Source: Gammaproteobacteria bacterium (lineage in GTDB: Bacteria > Pseudomonadota > Gammaproteobacteria > Pseudomonadales > Azotimanducaceae). Taken from it: a stretch of 5,720 bases of DNA. How positions within the stretch are numbered: position 1 is the stretch's first letter; every line of letters begins with the position of its first letter. A model generated the notes under the pieces. It was not told the DNA's origin. It saw only the letters and a program-made list of their open reading frames with translations, and searched no databases. A program made the translations under genes and the position numbers. Of this stretch, positions 1 to 5,720 are shown in pieces. The stretch lies in contig JAUIKX010000239.1 in assembly GCA_030430515.1 (NCBI GenBank), forward strand, positions 1 through 5,720, given 5' to 3'.

Positions 1-1851
1 GGTTTCCGGATCCACTTCCACGTCAACGATGTGGCTGGCGAAAGATACGCCGGAGCCGTCTGCGGTGATCTCCTTGTGGCCGGCAATCGGACCGCCGGTG
101 GTGTGGGATTTGGCGGCGATCTCTTCGAGGCTCAATGGGCTCAGGTTGCTGTTCGCCACGCCCTTGGCAACCGCGGCGCCATCCTGCCACTCCACGTCCT
201 CTACAGGAATTTCCCACTGCGCGGCGGCCCGGCCTTTCATGACTTCGATGGCGTCACGAGCGGCCAGCGTCAGCGCAAGGCTCGACGAGAAGGTGCCTCG
301 GCTGCCTTCGGTGGTGTCGTTGTGGCCCAGAGAGTTGGTGTCGCCGATGGTGCAGCGCACTTTTTCGTACGGAACGCCCAGCTCTTCGGCGACGACCATG
401 GCCAGAGAGGCGCGTGCGCCGCCCACATCCACGGTGCCCACCGTGCAGTTGACGCTGCCGTCGGTGCCGATGTTCACATCTGCACAGGTCTGACCGCCGA
501 TGTTGAACCAGAAGCCGCAGGCCATGCCGCGTCCCTGATTCTTGCCGAGCCTCGCTTTCATATGCGGGTGGTTCTTCACGGCTTCCAGAGTGGGTCGGAT
601 ACCGATCGGACCGTAAACCGGGCCGTAGGATGACCGGGTGCCTTCATCGGCGGCGTTCAGCAGACGGAAGTCTACCGGGTCCATGCCGATTTCGGCGGCA
701 ACCAGATCCATTGTGCTTTCCACGCCGAATGCGGCCATCGGTGCTGAAGGCGCCCGATACGCAGCGACTTTCGGTCGGTTGCACAGCACGTCGTGGCAGG
801 TGGCGCTGACGTTTTCCAGGTTGTAGCAGGCCCAGGCGGTCATGCCGCCCAGCATGCCCCAGAAGCCCGGATACGGGCCCGCCGAGTAGCGCACGTCCGC
901 GGATGCTGCCGTGATTCGGCCGTCTTTGGTGGCGCCGATTTTAATGTCCATCGAGGAAGCGCAGGTGGGGCCGGAGCCTTTGAACACTTCTTCGCGAGTC
1001 ATCACCATTTTTACAGGACGATTGGCTTTGCGTGACAGCGCCAGCGCCAGCGGCTCGATCCACACGTGGGTCTTGCCGCCGAAACCACCGCCAATCTCCG
1101 ATGAGGTGACCTTGAGCTTGGCCATGTCCATACCCAGCAGGGTGGTGCATACGTGCCGCTGCATGAAGTGGCCCTGGGTGGTCACCCACAGCTCGCCGGT
1201 ACCGTCTGAGCTGATGCTGCCGACGCAGGCATGCGGCTCGATGTAGCCCTGGTGGGTGGCTTCGGTTTTGTAGCTGCGCTCGACGATGACGTCGGCTTTT
1301 GCAAAGCCGGCTTCGATGTCACCGTGTCCGAATGCATAGGACTGCGAAATGTTGGTGGGCTTGCCGGTGTCCTTATCCTTGATGCGGGGCTGGATGACCG
1401 GGGCGCCGGGTTTCGTTGCCTCGTCCACATCGATGACGTGGGGAAGCTTCTTGTACGTGACTTTGATCAGCTTGAGCGCCTGGCGGGCGGTTTTGGCATC
1501 GATGGCTGCGACTGCCGCGACAGCATGGCCGTCGTACAGAGCACGTCCACGCGCCATGCAGTTCTCCAGAACATCGTACATGTCCTGGTTGCCATTGGTG
1601 TGATCGGGCAGGTCGTCGCAGGTGATGACCGCTTTGACGCCTTCCAGCTTCTCGGCTTTCGAGGTGTCGATCTTCTTGATCTCGGCATGGGCATGCGGAG
1701 ATCGCAGCACCAGGCCGACGAGCTGGCCCGGCATGTTCATGTCGGCGCCGTAGCGCGCCCGTCCGGTGACTTTGTCGATGCCGTCCGGACGCAAGGGGCG
1801 CGTGCCGACGACTTTCAGGTCTTTGTCTTGATAACTTTGGTCGTGTGCCAC
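1..1851 (-). CDS. Molybdopterin-binding large subunit of a xanthine-oxidase-family hydroxylase (3' end cut by window edge)
   Basis: This is the catalytic Mo subunit that hydroxylates or oxidises a so far unknown substrate and passes electrons to the [2Fe-2S] subunit encoded just upstream. The frame is open for 617 codons to the window edge; family members are usually about 770-800 residues, so roughly 150 residues, including the C-terminal catalytic glutamate region, lie outside. Visible parts are an N-terminal hammerhead domain (about residues 18-130, beginning with a G-x-D-K-V-T-G-x-A-x-Y pattern), a first Mo-cofactor domain with EIGGGFGGK at 252-260 and AYRAPSAP at 364-371, and part of the second Mo-cofactor domain from about 415, with VGGARAS at 476-482. 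The GTG start at 1851 is chosen because an AAAAGGAG ribosome site lies 7 nt upstream and no ATG fits the family N-terminus. The residue after AYR is Ala, whereas form I CO dehydrogenase has Cys, so a coxL name is not justified. Family confidence is high; substrate is unknown. Confidence 0.93.
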   Translation of the reverse strand, partial: MAHDQSYQDKDLKVVGTRPLRPDGIDKVTGRARYGADMNMPGQLVGLVLRSPHAHAEIKKIDTSKAEKLEGVKAVITCDDLPDHTNGNQDMYDVLENCMARGRALYDGHAVAAVAAIDAKTARQALKLIKVTYKKLPHVIDVDEATKPGAPVIQPRIKDKDTGKPTNISQSYAFGHGDIEAGFAKADVIVERSYKTEATHQGYIEPHACVGSISSDGTGELWVTTQGHFMQRHVCTTLLGMDMAKLKVTSSEIGGGFGGKTHVWIEPLALALSRKANRPVKMVMTREEVFKGSGPTCASSMDIKIGATKDGRITAASADVRYSAGPYPGFWGMLGGMTAWACYNLENVSATCHDVLCNRPKVAAYRAPSAPMAAFGVESTMDLVAAEIGMDPVDFRLLNAADEGTRSSYGPVYGPIGIRPTLEAVKNHPHMKARLGKNQGRGMACGFWFNIGGQTCADVNIGTDGSVNCTVGTVDVGGARASLAMVVAEELGVPYEKVRCTIGDTNSLGHNDTTEGSRGTFSSSLALTLAARDAIEVMKGRAAAQWEIPVEDVEWQDGAAVAKGVANSNLSPLSLEEIAAKSHTTGGPIAGHKEITADGSGVSFASHIVDVEVDPET

Positions 1852-1858
1852 TGTGATG

Positions 1859-1866
1859 CTCCTTTT
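1859..1866 (-). promoter_or_regulatory. Ribosome binding site that decides the GTG start of the Mo subunit
   Basis: On the minus strand this reads AAAAGGAG, a strong Shine-Dalgarno match, followed by a 7-nt spacer and GTG at 1849-1851. It overlaps the TAA stop of the [2Fe-2S] gene (1865-1867), which suggests coupled translation of the two subunits. Confidence 0.75.
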
Positions 1867-2359
1867 AGCGCTTCTTGCTGCTCTTGGCTTTTCTCATTTC
1901 CTTGCCGGCGTCGAGCACCGCTTTGACGATTTTGTCGTAGCCGGTACAGCGACACAGGTTACCCGCAAGCGCGTAGCGCACTTCTTTTTCGGTTGGGTCA
2001 GGATTGTGTTCCAGGAGTGCCTGAGCGGCGATGAGAAAACCCGGGGTACAAATACCGCACTGCAGTGCCGCATGCTCGATGAATTTGCGTTGCAGCGGGT
2101 GCAGCTCGTCGCCGTCGGCCATGCCTTCGACGGTCTCTACTTCACGGCCTTCCACTTCGGCGCCGAGAACGAGGCATGAGCAGACCAGCGTGCCATCTAC
2201 CGTGACGCTGCAGGCGCCGCAGTCGCCGGTGCCGCAGCCTTCTTTGGCGCCGGTGAGCCCGAGGCGGTTGCGCAGCACGTCCAGCAGCGGCTCATCGGCC
2301 GGGCAGACAAACTGGACGGCGTCACCATTGACGGTGGTTGATACGGTTACTGATGACAT
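1865..2359 (-). CDS. [2Fe-2S] iron-sulfur small subunit of the molybdenum hydroxylase
   Basis: This 164-residue protein is the electron-transfer subunit linking the Mo site to FAD, and its length is normal for the family. The N-terminal plant-ferredoxin-type fold has Cys42, Cys47, Cys50 and Cys62 (C-x4-C-x2-C-x11-C) for one cluster. The C-terminal all-helical domain has Cys101, Cys104, Cys136 and Cys138 (C-x2-C ... C-x-C) for the cluster next to the pterin, preceded by Gln100. All eight ligands are present, so it looks functional. An in-frame ATG further upstream (2470) lies inside the preceding FAD gene; the start at 2359 is preferred because it has a GGAGG ribosome site 6 nt upstream and gives the usual family N-terminus. 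The ATG overlaps the stop of the FAD gene by one base. The C-terminal tail is lysine/arginine-rich. The substrate of the complex cannot be deduced from this subunit. Confidence 0.95.
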   Translation of the reverse strand: MSSVTVSTTVNGDAVQFVCPADEPLLDVLRNRLGLTGAKEGCGTGDCGACSVTVDGTLVCSCLVLGAEVEGREVETVEGMADGDELHPLQRKFIEHAALQCGICTPGFLIAAQALLEHNPDPTEKEVRYALAGNLCRCTGYDKIVKAVLDAGKEMRKAKSSKKR

Positions 2360-3219
2360 TACTTCCCTCCTGCGCGTTCGTAGGCAATTTTTGCTGCACG
2401 ACGCGCCAGCACGCCTGCCACTTCTGTTCTGAATTCGATGGTGCCGCGCTTGTCGTCGATGGGTGAGCAAACCTTCTCGACTTCCTTGGCAAGCTTTGCC
2501 AGCGCTTCGTCATCGAGCTTGGTGCCGATGATCGCTTTGGCGGCTTTGTTCGCGAGCACCACGGTGGGGGCGACCGCGCCAACCGCAACCCGTGCGTCTT
2601 TGATGACACCGCTCGGGCTCAGCGTCAGGTTCACGCCGGCGCTGCACACAGCGATGTCCATCTCCGTGCGTGGAATGAAGCGCAGATACGCGTCGCCGGA
2701 ACGTGCAGGCCGCTTGGGCAGCGAAATGGATTCTATGATCTCGCCCTTCTTGAGCGACGTGGACCCCGGACCTGTGGGGATCTTTTCAACGGGTACGGTG
2801 CGACGTCCGTCCGGTCCGACAACTTTTGCCTTTGCCTTGGCGGCAACCAGCGCGGGCACGCTGTCTGCGGCGGGCGATGCGTTACACAGATTGCCGGCCA
2901 TGGTGCAGCGGCCCTGCACCTGGTCGGAGCCGATCAGGTTGGCCGCTTCCACGACGCCGGGCCAGGCTTTGCTAAGCGCTTTGTGGTCTCGCAGCGCCAT
3001 GCCGGGCACCGAGGCACCGATCTCGAAAGCGCCATCCTTTTTCTTGATTTCCTGGGTGGCCTTGATGCGTTTGATATCGACCAGGAGGTCTGGCTCTACT
3101 GCGCCGGACTTCATCTGCACCAGCAGATCGGTGCCGCCAGCCAGCACCCGGGCCTCGCCCTTGGCTTTCGCCAGGAGCTGTGCCGCCTCCTTGGTGGTTT
3201 TGGGTGATTCGTATTTCAT
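2359..3219 (-). CDS. FAD-binding medium subunit of the molybdenum hydroxylase
   Basis: This 286-residue protein is the FAD subunit that receives electrons from the [2Fe-2S] subunit and passes them to an external acceptor. It has the two flavin-binding signatures of the CoxM/xanthine dehydrogenase medium-subunit family: AGGTDL at residues 27-32 and TMAGN at 106-110 (usual form T-I-G-G-N), followed by the conserved LCNASPAAD stretch. The C-terminal CO-dehydrogenase-flavoprotein-type domain spans about 182-282 and ends with the usual R-x-E-V-A-x-V-L-A-R-R-A pattern near 264-275. No extra loop for an Fe-S cluster, as in 4-hydroxybenzoyl-CoA reductase beta, is obvious, but I could not align it. 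It is the first gene of the operon. A GGGGAG ribosome site lies at 3223-3228, only 3 nt from the ATG, which is tight. The gene ends in TAATG, overlapping the next start by one base. Length is normal for the family. Confidence 0.94.
   Translation of the reverse strand: MKYESPKTTKEAAQLLAKAKGEARVLAGGTDLLVQMKSGAVEPDLLVDIKRIKATQEIKKKDGAFEIGASVPGMALRDHKALSKAWPGVVEAANLIGSDQVQGRCTMAGNLCNASPAADSVPALVAAKAKAKVVGPDGRRTVPVEKIPTGPGSTSLKKGEIIESISLPKRPARSGDAYLRFIPRTEMDIAVCSAGVNLTLSPSGVIKDARVAVGAVAPTVVLANKAAKAIIGTKLDDEALAKLAKEVEKVCSPIDDKRGTIEFRTEVAGVLARRAAKIAYERAGGK
2363..2370 (-). promoter_or_regulatory. Ribosome binding site of the [2Fe-2S] subunit
   Basis: On the minus strand this reads GGAGGGAA, with the GGAGG core at 2366-2370 and 6 nt to the ATG at 2357-2359. 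It lies inside the last codons of the FAD gene, and it fixes the start over the in-frame ATG at 2470. Confidence 0.75.
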
Positions 3220-3349
3220 GTACTCCCCTGCAGCCTGTTGATTAGCAGGTGTAACTTACCGCAACCGGGAGCGAGAGGGGAGTGGGTCAGCGGCTAATCT
3301 TTGCTCGACATGCCCCATACGGTGGTTGTGCAGCGTTGATTGTTGTTGA
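3220..3349. promoter_or_regulatory. Divergent intergenic region between the Mo-hydroxylase operon and the PEGA/FGE gene
   Basis: These 130 bp separate two genes transcribed away from each other, so promoters for both are expected here (inference from layout). I looked for -35/-10 pairs on both strands and found none I would defend. The region holds an imperfect palindrome (3234-3249) close to the operon start. A 7-bp inverted repeat, GATTAGC at 3240-3246 and GCTAATC at 3293-3299, lies within it; a match of that length can be chance. Confidence 0.4.
3234..3249. repeat. Imperfect 16-bp palindrome upstream of the Mo-hydroxylase operon
   Basis: CCTGTTGATTAGCAGG matches its own reverse complement at 12 of 16 positions, with perfect CCTG/CAGG ends. 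It lies 15 bp before the ATG of the FAD subunit, a position suited to an operator, or to an element in the 5' leader. Similarity to any known regulator site was not recognised. Confidence 0.3.
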
Positions 3350-5056
3350 ATGCCTGAAAGTGGAACCGGGCACCCGATGATGGCGAGCCGAAGGTCTGTG
3401 ATCGCTGCAATGCTCGCGCTCGTCCTGGCAGCGGCGTTTCTCTATTTCCGTTTCGTTGGCGCTGGCATCGATGTGAGCACGGAACCGGCTGGTGCGTCGG
3501 TGTGGCTGGACGGCCGGCGTATCGGCAGGTCGCCTGTTGTCGGTCATGAAGTCGACACCGGCGTGCACCTGCTGCGTGTGGAACACACCTATTTTGCGCC
3601 CGAAGAGATGCAGTTCAGCATCGGACCCGGGCGCCATGAACGTTTCACTTTCGAGCTTGCGCCTGGACGGGCGACGCTCGATCTGCAGTCCAACCCGCGC
3701 GACGCCTGGGTGGAGGTGGACGGGGAGCGGCTGTCCACGAGAACGCCCACCCGTTACTCAGTGGACTCCGGGCCTCATGAGGTGGTGATGGGTGACGACG
3801 AACGTCGCAGCGTTGCCCGTGCCGTGACGGTGAAGGCCGGAGAAACTCTGCGCCTGACTCTGGAGCTGAACCCGGACCCGCACGGCAGTTTGACGGTGCT
3901 GGGCGTGCCGGCGGGCGGTCGGGTGGAGGTCGAAGACCTGGATGTCGACTATATGCCCGGCGTGCGAATTCCCATCGGCGAGCACCTGATCCGCATCAGC
4001 GCGCCCGGCTACCGGACCCAGGAAATGCGGGTGATGGTCAAGGCTGGCGGCAACAGCCCTCGCGCGTCGCTCATGCGGCTCTATGGCACGCTCATGGTCA
4101 GCACCCAACCGGCTGACGCCCTGGTCAGCGTGCAGATTGGTGACAGCGCCATGCGCAGGCTCAATGTAGAGGAGCTGCGCGATGGCGCACGATTGCCGGC
4201 CGGGACCGTTGATGTTCAGGTGCGCAAGAGCGGTTTTCGGAGCGTCAGCCGGCGGGTGGCGGTGAAAGAGGGGCGCAGTCATGTGCGCGTCACTCTCGAG
4301 CCCATGCACGCGGAGGTTGGCCGGGAGTTCCGTGATCGTCTGAGTTCCGGGGGAACCGGTCCGTTGTTGGTGGTGGTCCCGCCCGGTGAAGTGTTTATGG
4401 GCGGCACCGACCATCGGGTGCTGCTGACTCAGCCGTTTGCTGTGGCGAAGTATGAAGTCACTGTCGGTGAGTACCTTCGGTTTGCGGCTGCGACCGACAG
4501 AAGGACCGATCGAGGTATCGACGCTGGTCAACCGGATATTCCCGTAACCCGCGTGACGGTACGCGACGCCGACGCCTATGCCCGGTGGCTCAGCGCAGAG
4601 ACCGGCGCGGTCTACAGGCTGCCGTCGGAAGCGGAGTGGGAGTATGCGGCGAAGGGCGGCGCCGAGGGGCGGTTTCCGTTCGGTGACGCCGGGGATATCT
4701 GTGCGTTCGCCAATGTCGCCGACGGAAGTACGCGGGAGTTGTACCGGCTGTGGCGGGTGGAGCCCTGTTCCGACGGATTTCCGCGGATGGCGCCGGTGGG
4801 TCGGCTCGCCGCCAACGGCTTCGGGCTCCACGATATGTTCGGTAATGCAGCGGAGTGGGTGGCGGAATGCGAGCAGCCTTCACTCCATCAACTGCCCGAC
4901 GACGGCCGTTCGCTGCAATACTCGCCGAGCTGCCTGCGGCACGTTCATCGAGGCGGCACCTGGGATACGCTGGCCGAGGAGGCCAATGCCCACGCTCGTG
5001 CCAGCGCCGCCAGCGAGTCGGATGATCGCGGTATCAGGCTGATTCGGGAGTTGTAG
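3350..5056 (+). CDS. Membrane-anchored PEGA-repeat protein with C-terminal FGE/SUMF1-like domain
   Basis: This 568-residue protein has a short cytoplasmic N-terminus and one hydrophobic segment (about residues 17-36) that should act as an uncleaved anchor, placing the rest outside the inner membrane. About four PEGA-like beta units follow, near 39-105, 108-173, 178-243 and 246-318; the first has the clearest signature (STEPAGASVWLDG), and the third and fourth are weaker. Residues 339-568 form an FGE-sulfatase-type domain, recognised by PPGEVFMGG at 344-352, the K-Y-E-V-T-V-x-E-Y pattern at 367-375, RLPSEAEWEYAA at 423-434, FGLHDMFGNAAEWV at 491-504 and RGGTW at 534-538. The two catalytic cysteines of true FGE correspond to Thr540 and Ala545, so sulfatase-activating chemistry is not expected. 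Cys451, Cys473, Cys507 and Cys528 fit disulfide positions seen in many FGE-like proteins. The first ATG has no clear ribosome site; ATGs at 3377 or 3380, behind a weak GTGGAA, are equally plausible and keep the anchor. The cellular role is unknown. Confidence 0.9.
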   Translation: MPESGTGHPMMASRRSVIAAMLALVLAAAFLYFRFVGAGIDVSTEPAGASVWLDGRRIGRSPVVGHEVDTGVHLLRVEHTYFAPEEMQFSIGPGRHERFTFELAPGRATLDLQSNPRDAWVEVDGERLSTRTPTRYSVDSGPHEVVMGDDERRSVARAVTVKAGETLRLTLELNPDPHGSLTVLGVPAGGRVEVEDLDVDYMPGVRIPIGEHLIRISAPGYRTQEMRVMVKAGGNSPRASLMRLYGTLMVSTQPADALVSVQIGDSAMRRLNVEELRDGARLPAGTVDVQVRKSGFRSVSRRVAVKEGRSHVRVTLEPMHAEVGREFRDRLSSGGTGPLLVVVPPGEVFMGGTDHRVLLTQPFAVAKYEVTVGEYLRFAAATDRRTDRGIDAGQPDIPVTRVTVRDADAYARWLSAETGAVYRLPSEAEWEYAAKGGAEGRFPFGDAGDICAFANVADGSTRELYRLWRVEPCSDGFPRMAPVGRLAANGFGLHDMFGNAAEWVAECEQPSLHQLPDDGRSLQYSPSCLRHVHRGGTWDTLAEEANAHARASAASESDDRGIRLIREL

Positions 5057-5720
5057 GCGTTGGGGCAGCGTCGCCAACGTGCAGCCAGCGGTCCATCAGC
5101 TTGGCGGCGACGATGTCGCCAGCGACGTTGAGTGATGTGCGGCTCATGTCCAGAATCCGGTCGACGCCCATGATCAGCGCGATGCCTTCCGTTGGAATCC
5201 CGACCGTGCTCAGCACCATGGCCAGAATGACGATGCCCACGCCTGGGGTGCCGGGTGAGCCGATGGCGGCTCCCACGGCCATGGCGACGACCAGCAACAT
5301 GCCGCCGACGCCGATGTCGACCCCGTAAACCTGGGCAAGGAACATGGCTGCCACGCCCTGATAGAGCGCTGTTCCGCTCATGTTGATGGTTGCGCCGAGC
5401 GGTATGACGAATTGCGAAATCGATGGGCGTATGGCCAGCGACTCTTCCGCGGTCTTGATCGAAAGCGGCATGACTGCGGCCGAACTCGAAGTCGAAAAAG
5501 CCAGAAGCAGAAGCTCTCTCGTTGCGCTGAGGAAAGTGGTGGGTTTAAACCCGGCAAAAACGTAAAGCAGCGCCAGGTAGACGGCCTCGTTGGCCTGGGC
5601 GCCGGAGTGGGGCTGCACATTGGCGTGCTCGGCCCCAAATAGCTGCTTGGCCCGGTCGATGGCGATGCGCTCGGCGATGTCCACAAACTCGCAGCCGCCG
5701 TAGTAGCGCTTGCCGGGATA
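5034..5720 (-). CDS. Chimeric frame: GlyA N-terminal fragment joined to the C-terminal half of a DAACS-family symporter (5' end outside window)
   Basis: The frame is open from the window edge to TGA at 5034-5036 (228 visible residues, counted here from the edge). Residues 1 to about 52 are serine hydroxymethyltransferase. From about 47-53 onward it is a dicarboxylate/amino acid:cation symporter (GltP/EAAT fold): hairpin HP1 with FSTSSSAA at 75-82, TM7 with NMSGT at 113-117, hairpin HP2 with IGSPGTPGVG at 153-162, and TM8 with Asp187, Asp191, Arg194, Asn198 and Asp202. Asp191 and Arg194 match the amino-group and side-chain-carboxylate binding residues of GltPh (Asp394, Arg397), pointing to an acidic amino acid or related dicarboxylate. 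The TM7 motif is NMDGT in GltPh, with an Asp where this has Ser. The first six transmembrane helices, about 200 residues, are missing. Neither parent should work, so this is a pseudogene-like fusion or an assembly chimera. The 3' end overlaps the convergent PEGA/FGE gene by 23 bp. Confidence 0.85.
   Translation of the reverse strand, partial: YPGKRYYGGCEFVDIAERIAIDRAKQLFGAEHANVQPHSGAQANEAVYLALLYVFAGFKPTTFLSATRELLLLAFSTSSSAAVMPLSIKTAEESLAIRPSISQFVIPLGATINMSGTALYQGVAAMFLAQVYGVDIGVGGMLLVVAMAVGAAIGSPGTPGVGIVILAMVLSTVGIPTEGIALIMGVDRILDMSRTSLNVAGDIVAAKLMDRWLHVGDAAPTPTTPESA
5565..5720 (-). other. glyA: N-terminal fragment of serine hydroxymethyltransferase (glyA) inside the chimeric frame
   Basis: The 52 residues nearest the window edge start with YPGKRYYGGCE (residues 1-11) and contain the A-I-D-R-A-K-x-L-F-G-A segment and QPHSGAQAN at 36-44, which is the PLP-phosphate-binding loop. 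They correspond roughly to residues 60-110 of E. coli GlyA. The family would continue after the loop with a hydrophobic stretch and a P-G-D-T turn; here the GlyA match stops at VYLALL (47-52, positions 5565-5582) and symporter sequence follows. The histidine, aspartate and PLP lysine later in GlyA are therefore absent. Codon use is skewed in this piece: 8 of 9 Ala codons are GCC, all four Glu are GAG and both Lys are AAG, while the sequence after the join is more mixed. Confidence 0.85.

Noticed and set aside
1231..1926. Plus-strand open frame (231 codons), and similar ones at 31-633 and 2438-3241
   Set aside because: They lie opposite the Mo-hydroxylase genes, whose own translations match known families throughout; no supporting motif in the antisense reading.
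1..3219. Naming the three subunits coxL, coxS and coxM (aerobic CO dehydrogenase)
   Set aside because: Gene order and folds match, but the large subunit lacks the AYxCSFR cysteine motif, so this name would over-claim function.
3301..3329. TTGCTC at 3301-3306 as the -35 box of a plus-strand promoter
   Set aside because: No acceptable -10 hexamer occurs 16-18 bp downstream; the sequence there is GC-rich (GGTTGT).
3758..4831. Long minus-strand open frame (357 codons) opposite the PEGA/FGE gene
   Set aside because: It is antisense to a gene with clear domain signatures, shows no recognisable motif and has a low-complexity His/Arg/Pro-rich composition typical of a shadow frame in GC-rich DNA.
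4364..5056. Calling the C-terminal domain an active formylglycine-generating enzyme
   Set aside because: Both catalytic cysteine positions are replaced (Thr540, Ala545), and no sulfatase is present in the window.
5058..5079. Hairpin CGTTGG / CCAACG just after the PEGA/FGE stop as a transcription terminator
   Set aside because: The stem is only 6 bp with a 10-nt loop, no T-tract follows, and it lies inside the symporter coding sequence.
5034..5684. A GTG at 5684 as the real start of a short 216-residue symporter
   Set aside because: That codon is the Val of the GlyA G-G-C-E-F-V-D stretch; clear GlyA sequence continues upstream of it to the window edge, and a symporter of this fold needs about 400 residues.

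Overview
The window is bacterial DNA of about 60% GC and densely coding. Protein style and gene content suggest a proteobacterium, perhaps an environmental gammaproteobacterium. This is inference: no rRNA, tRNA or other marker is present to fix the lineage.

Layout. (1) Positions 1-3219, minus strand: a tight three-gene operon for a xanthine-oxidase-family molybdenum hydroxylase, transcribed in the order FAD subunit (2359-3219), [2Fe-2S] subunit (1865-2359), molybdopterin subunit (1-1851, cut by the left edge). The first two genes overlap by one base (TAATG). The third starts with GTG, 13 nt after the second stop, behind a strong Shine-Dalgarno sequence. The three proteins should form one cytoplasmic complex passing electrons from the Mo site through two [2Fe-2S] clusters to FAD. 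The substrate cannot be read from the sequence. The active-site loop lacks the cysteine of true (form I) CO dehydrogenase. (2) Positions 3220-3349: a divergent intergenic region with one imperfect palindrome and no clear promoter hexamers. (3) Positions 3350-5056, plus strand: a membrane-anchored protein of about four PEGA-like beta repeats followed by a formylglycine-generating-enzyme-like (SUMF1/FGE) domain. It lacks the catalytic cysteines of true FGE. (4) Positions 5034-5720, minus strand: an open frame running off the right edge and overlapping the end of the PEGA/FGE gene by 23 bp. Its C-terminal part is unmistakably the second half of a dicarboxylate/amino acid:cation symporter (DAACS, GltP/EAAT family). 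The 52 residues upstream are an N-terminal piece of serine hydroxymethyltransferase (GlyA).

The most notable observation is this GlyA-symporter chimera. Two unrelated proteins, one soluble and PLP-dependent and one in the membrane, are joined in frame within about 20 bp, at a place where both families can carry a V-Y-L-type stretch. Both parts are truncated at the join, so the product should be non-functional as either. It is either a real deletion/recombination scar or an assembly chimera, and the sequence alone cannot decide. Otherwise the window is fairly ordinary accessory metabolism; I see no RNA gene, CRISPR array, insertion sequence or defence system.
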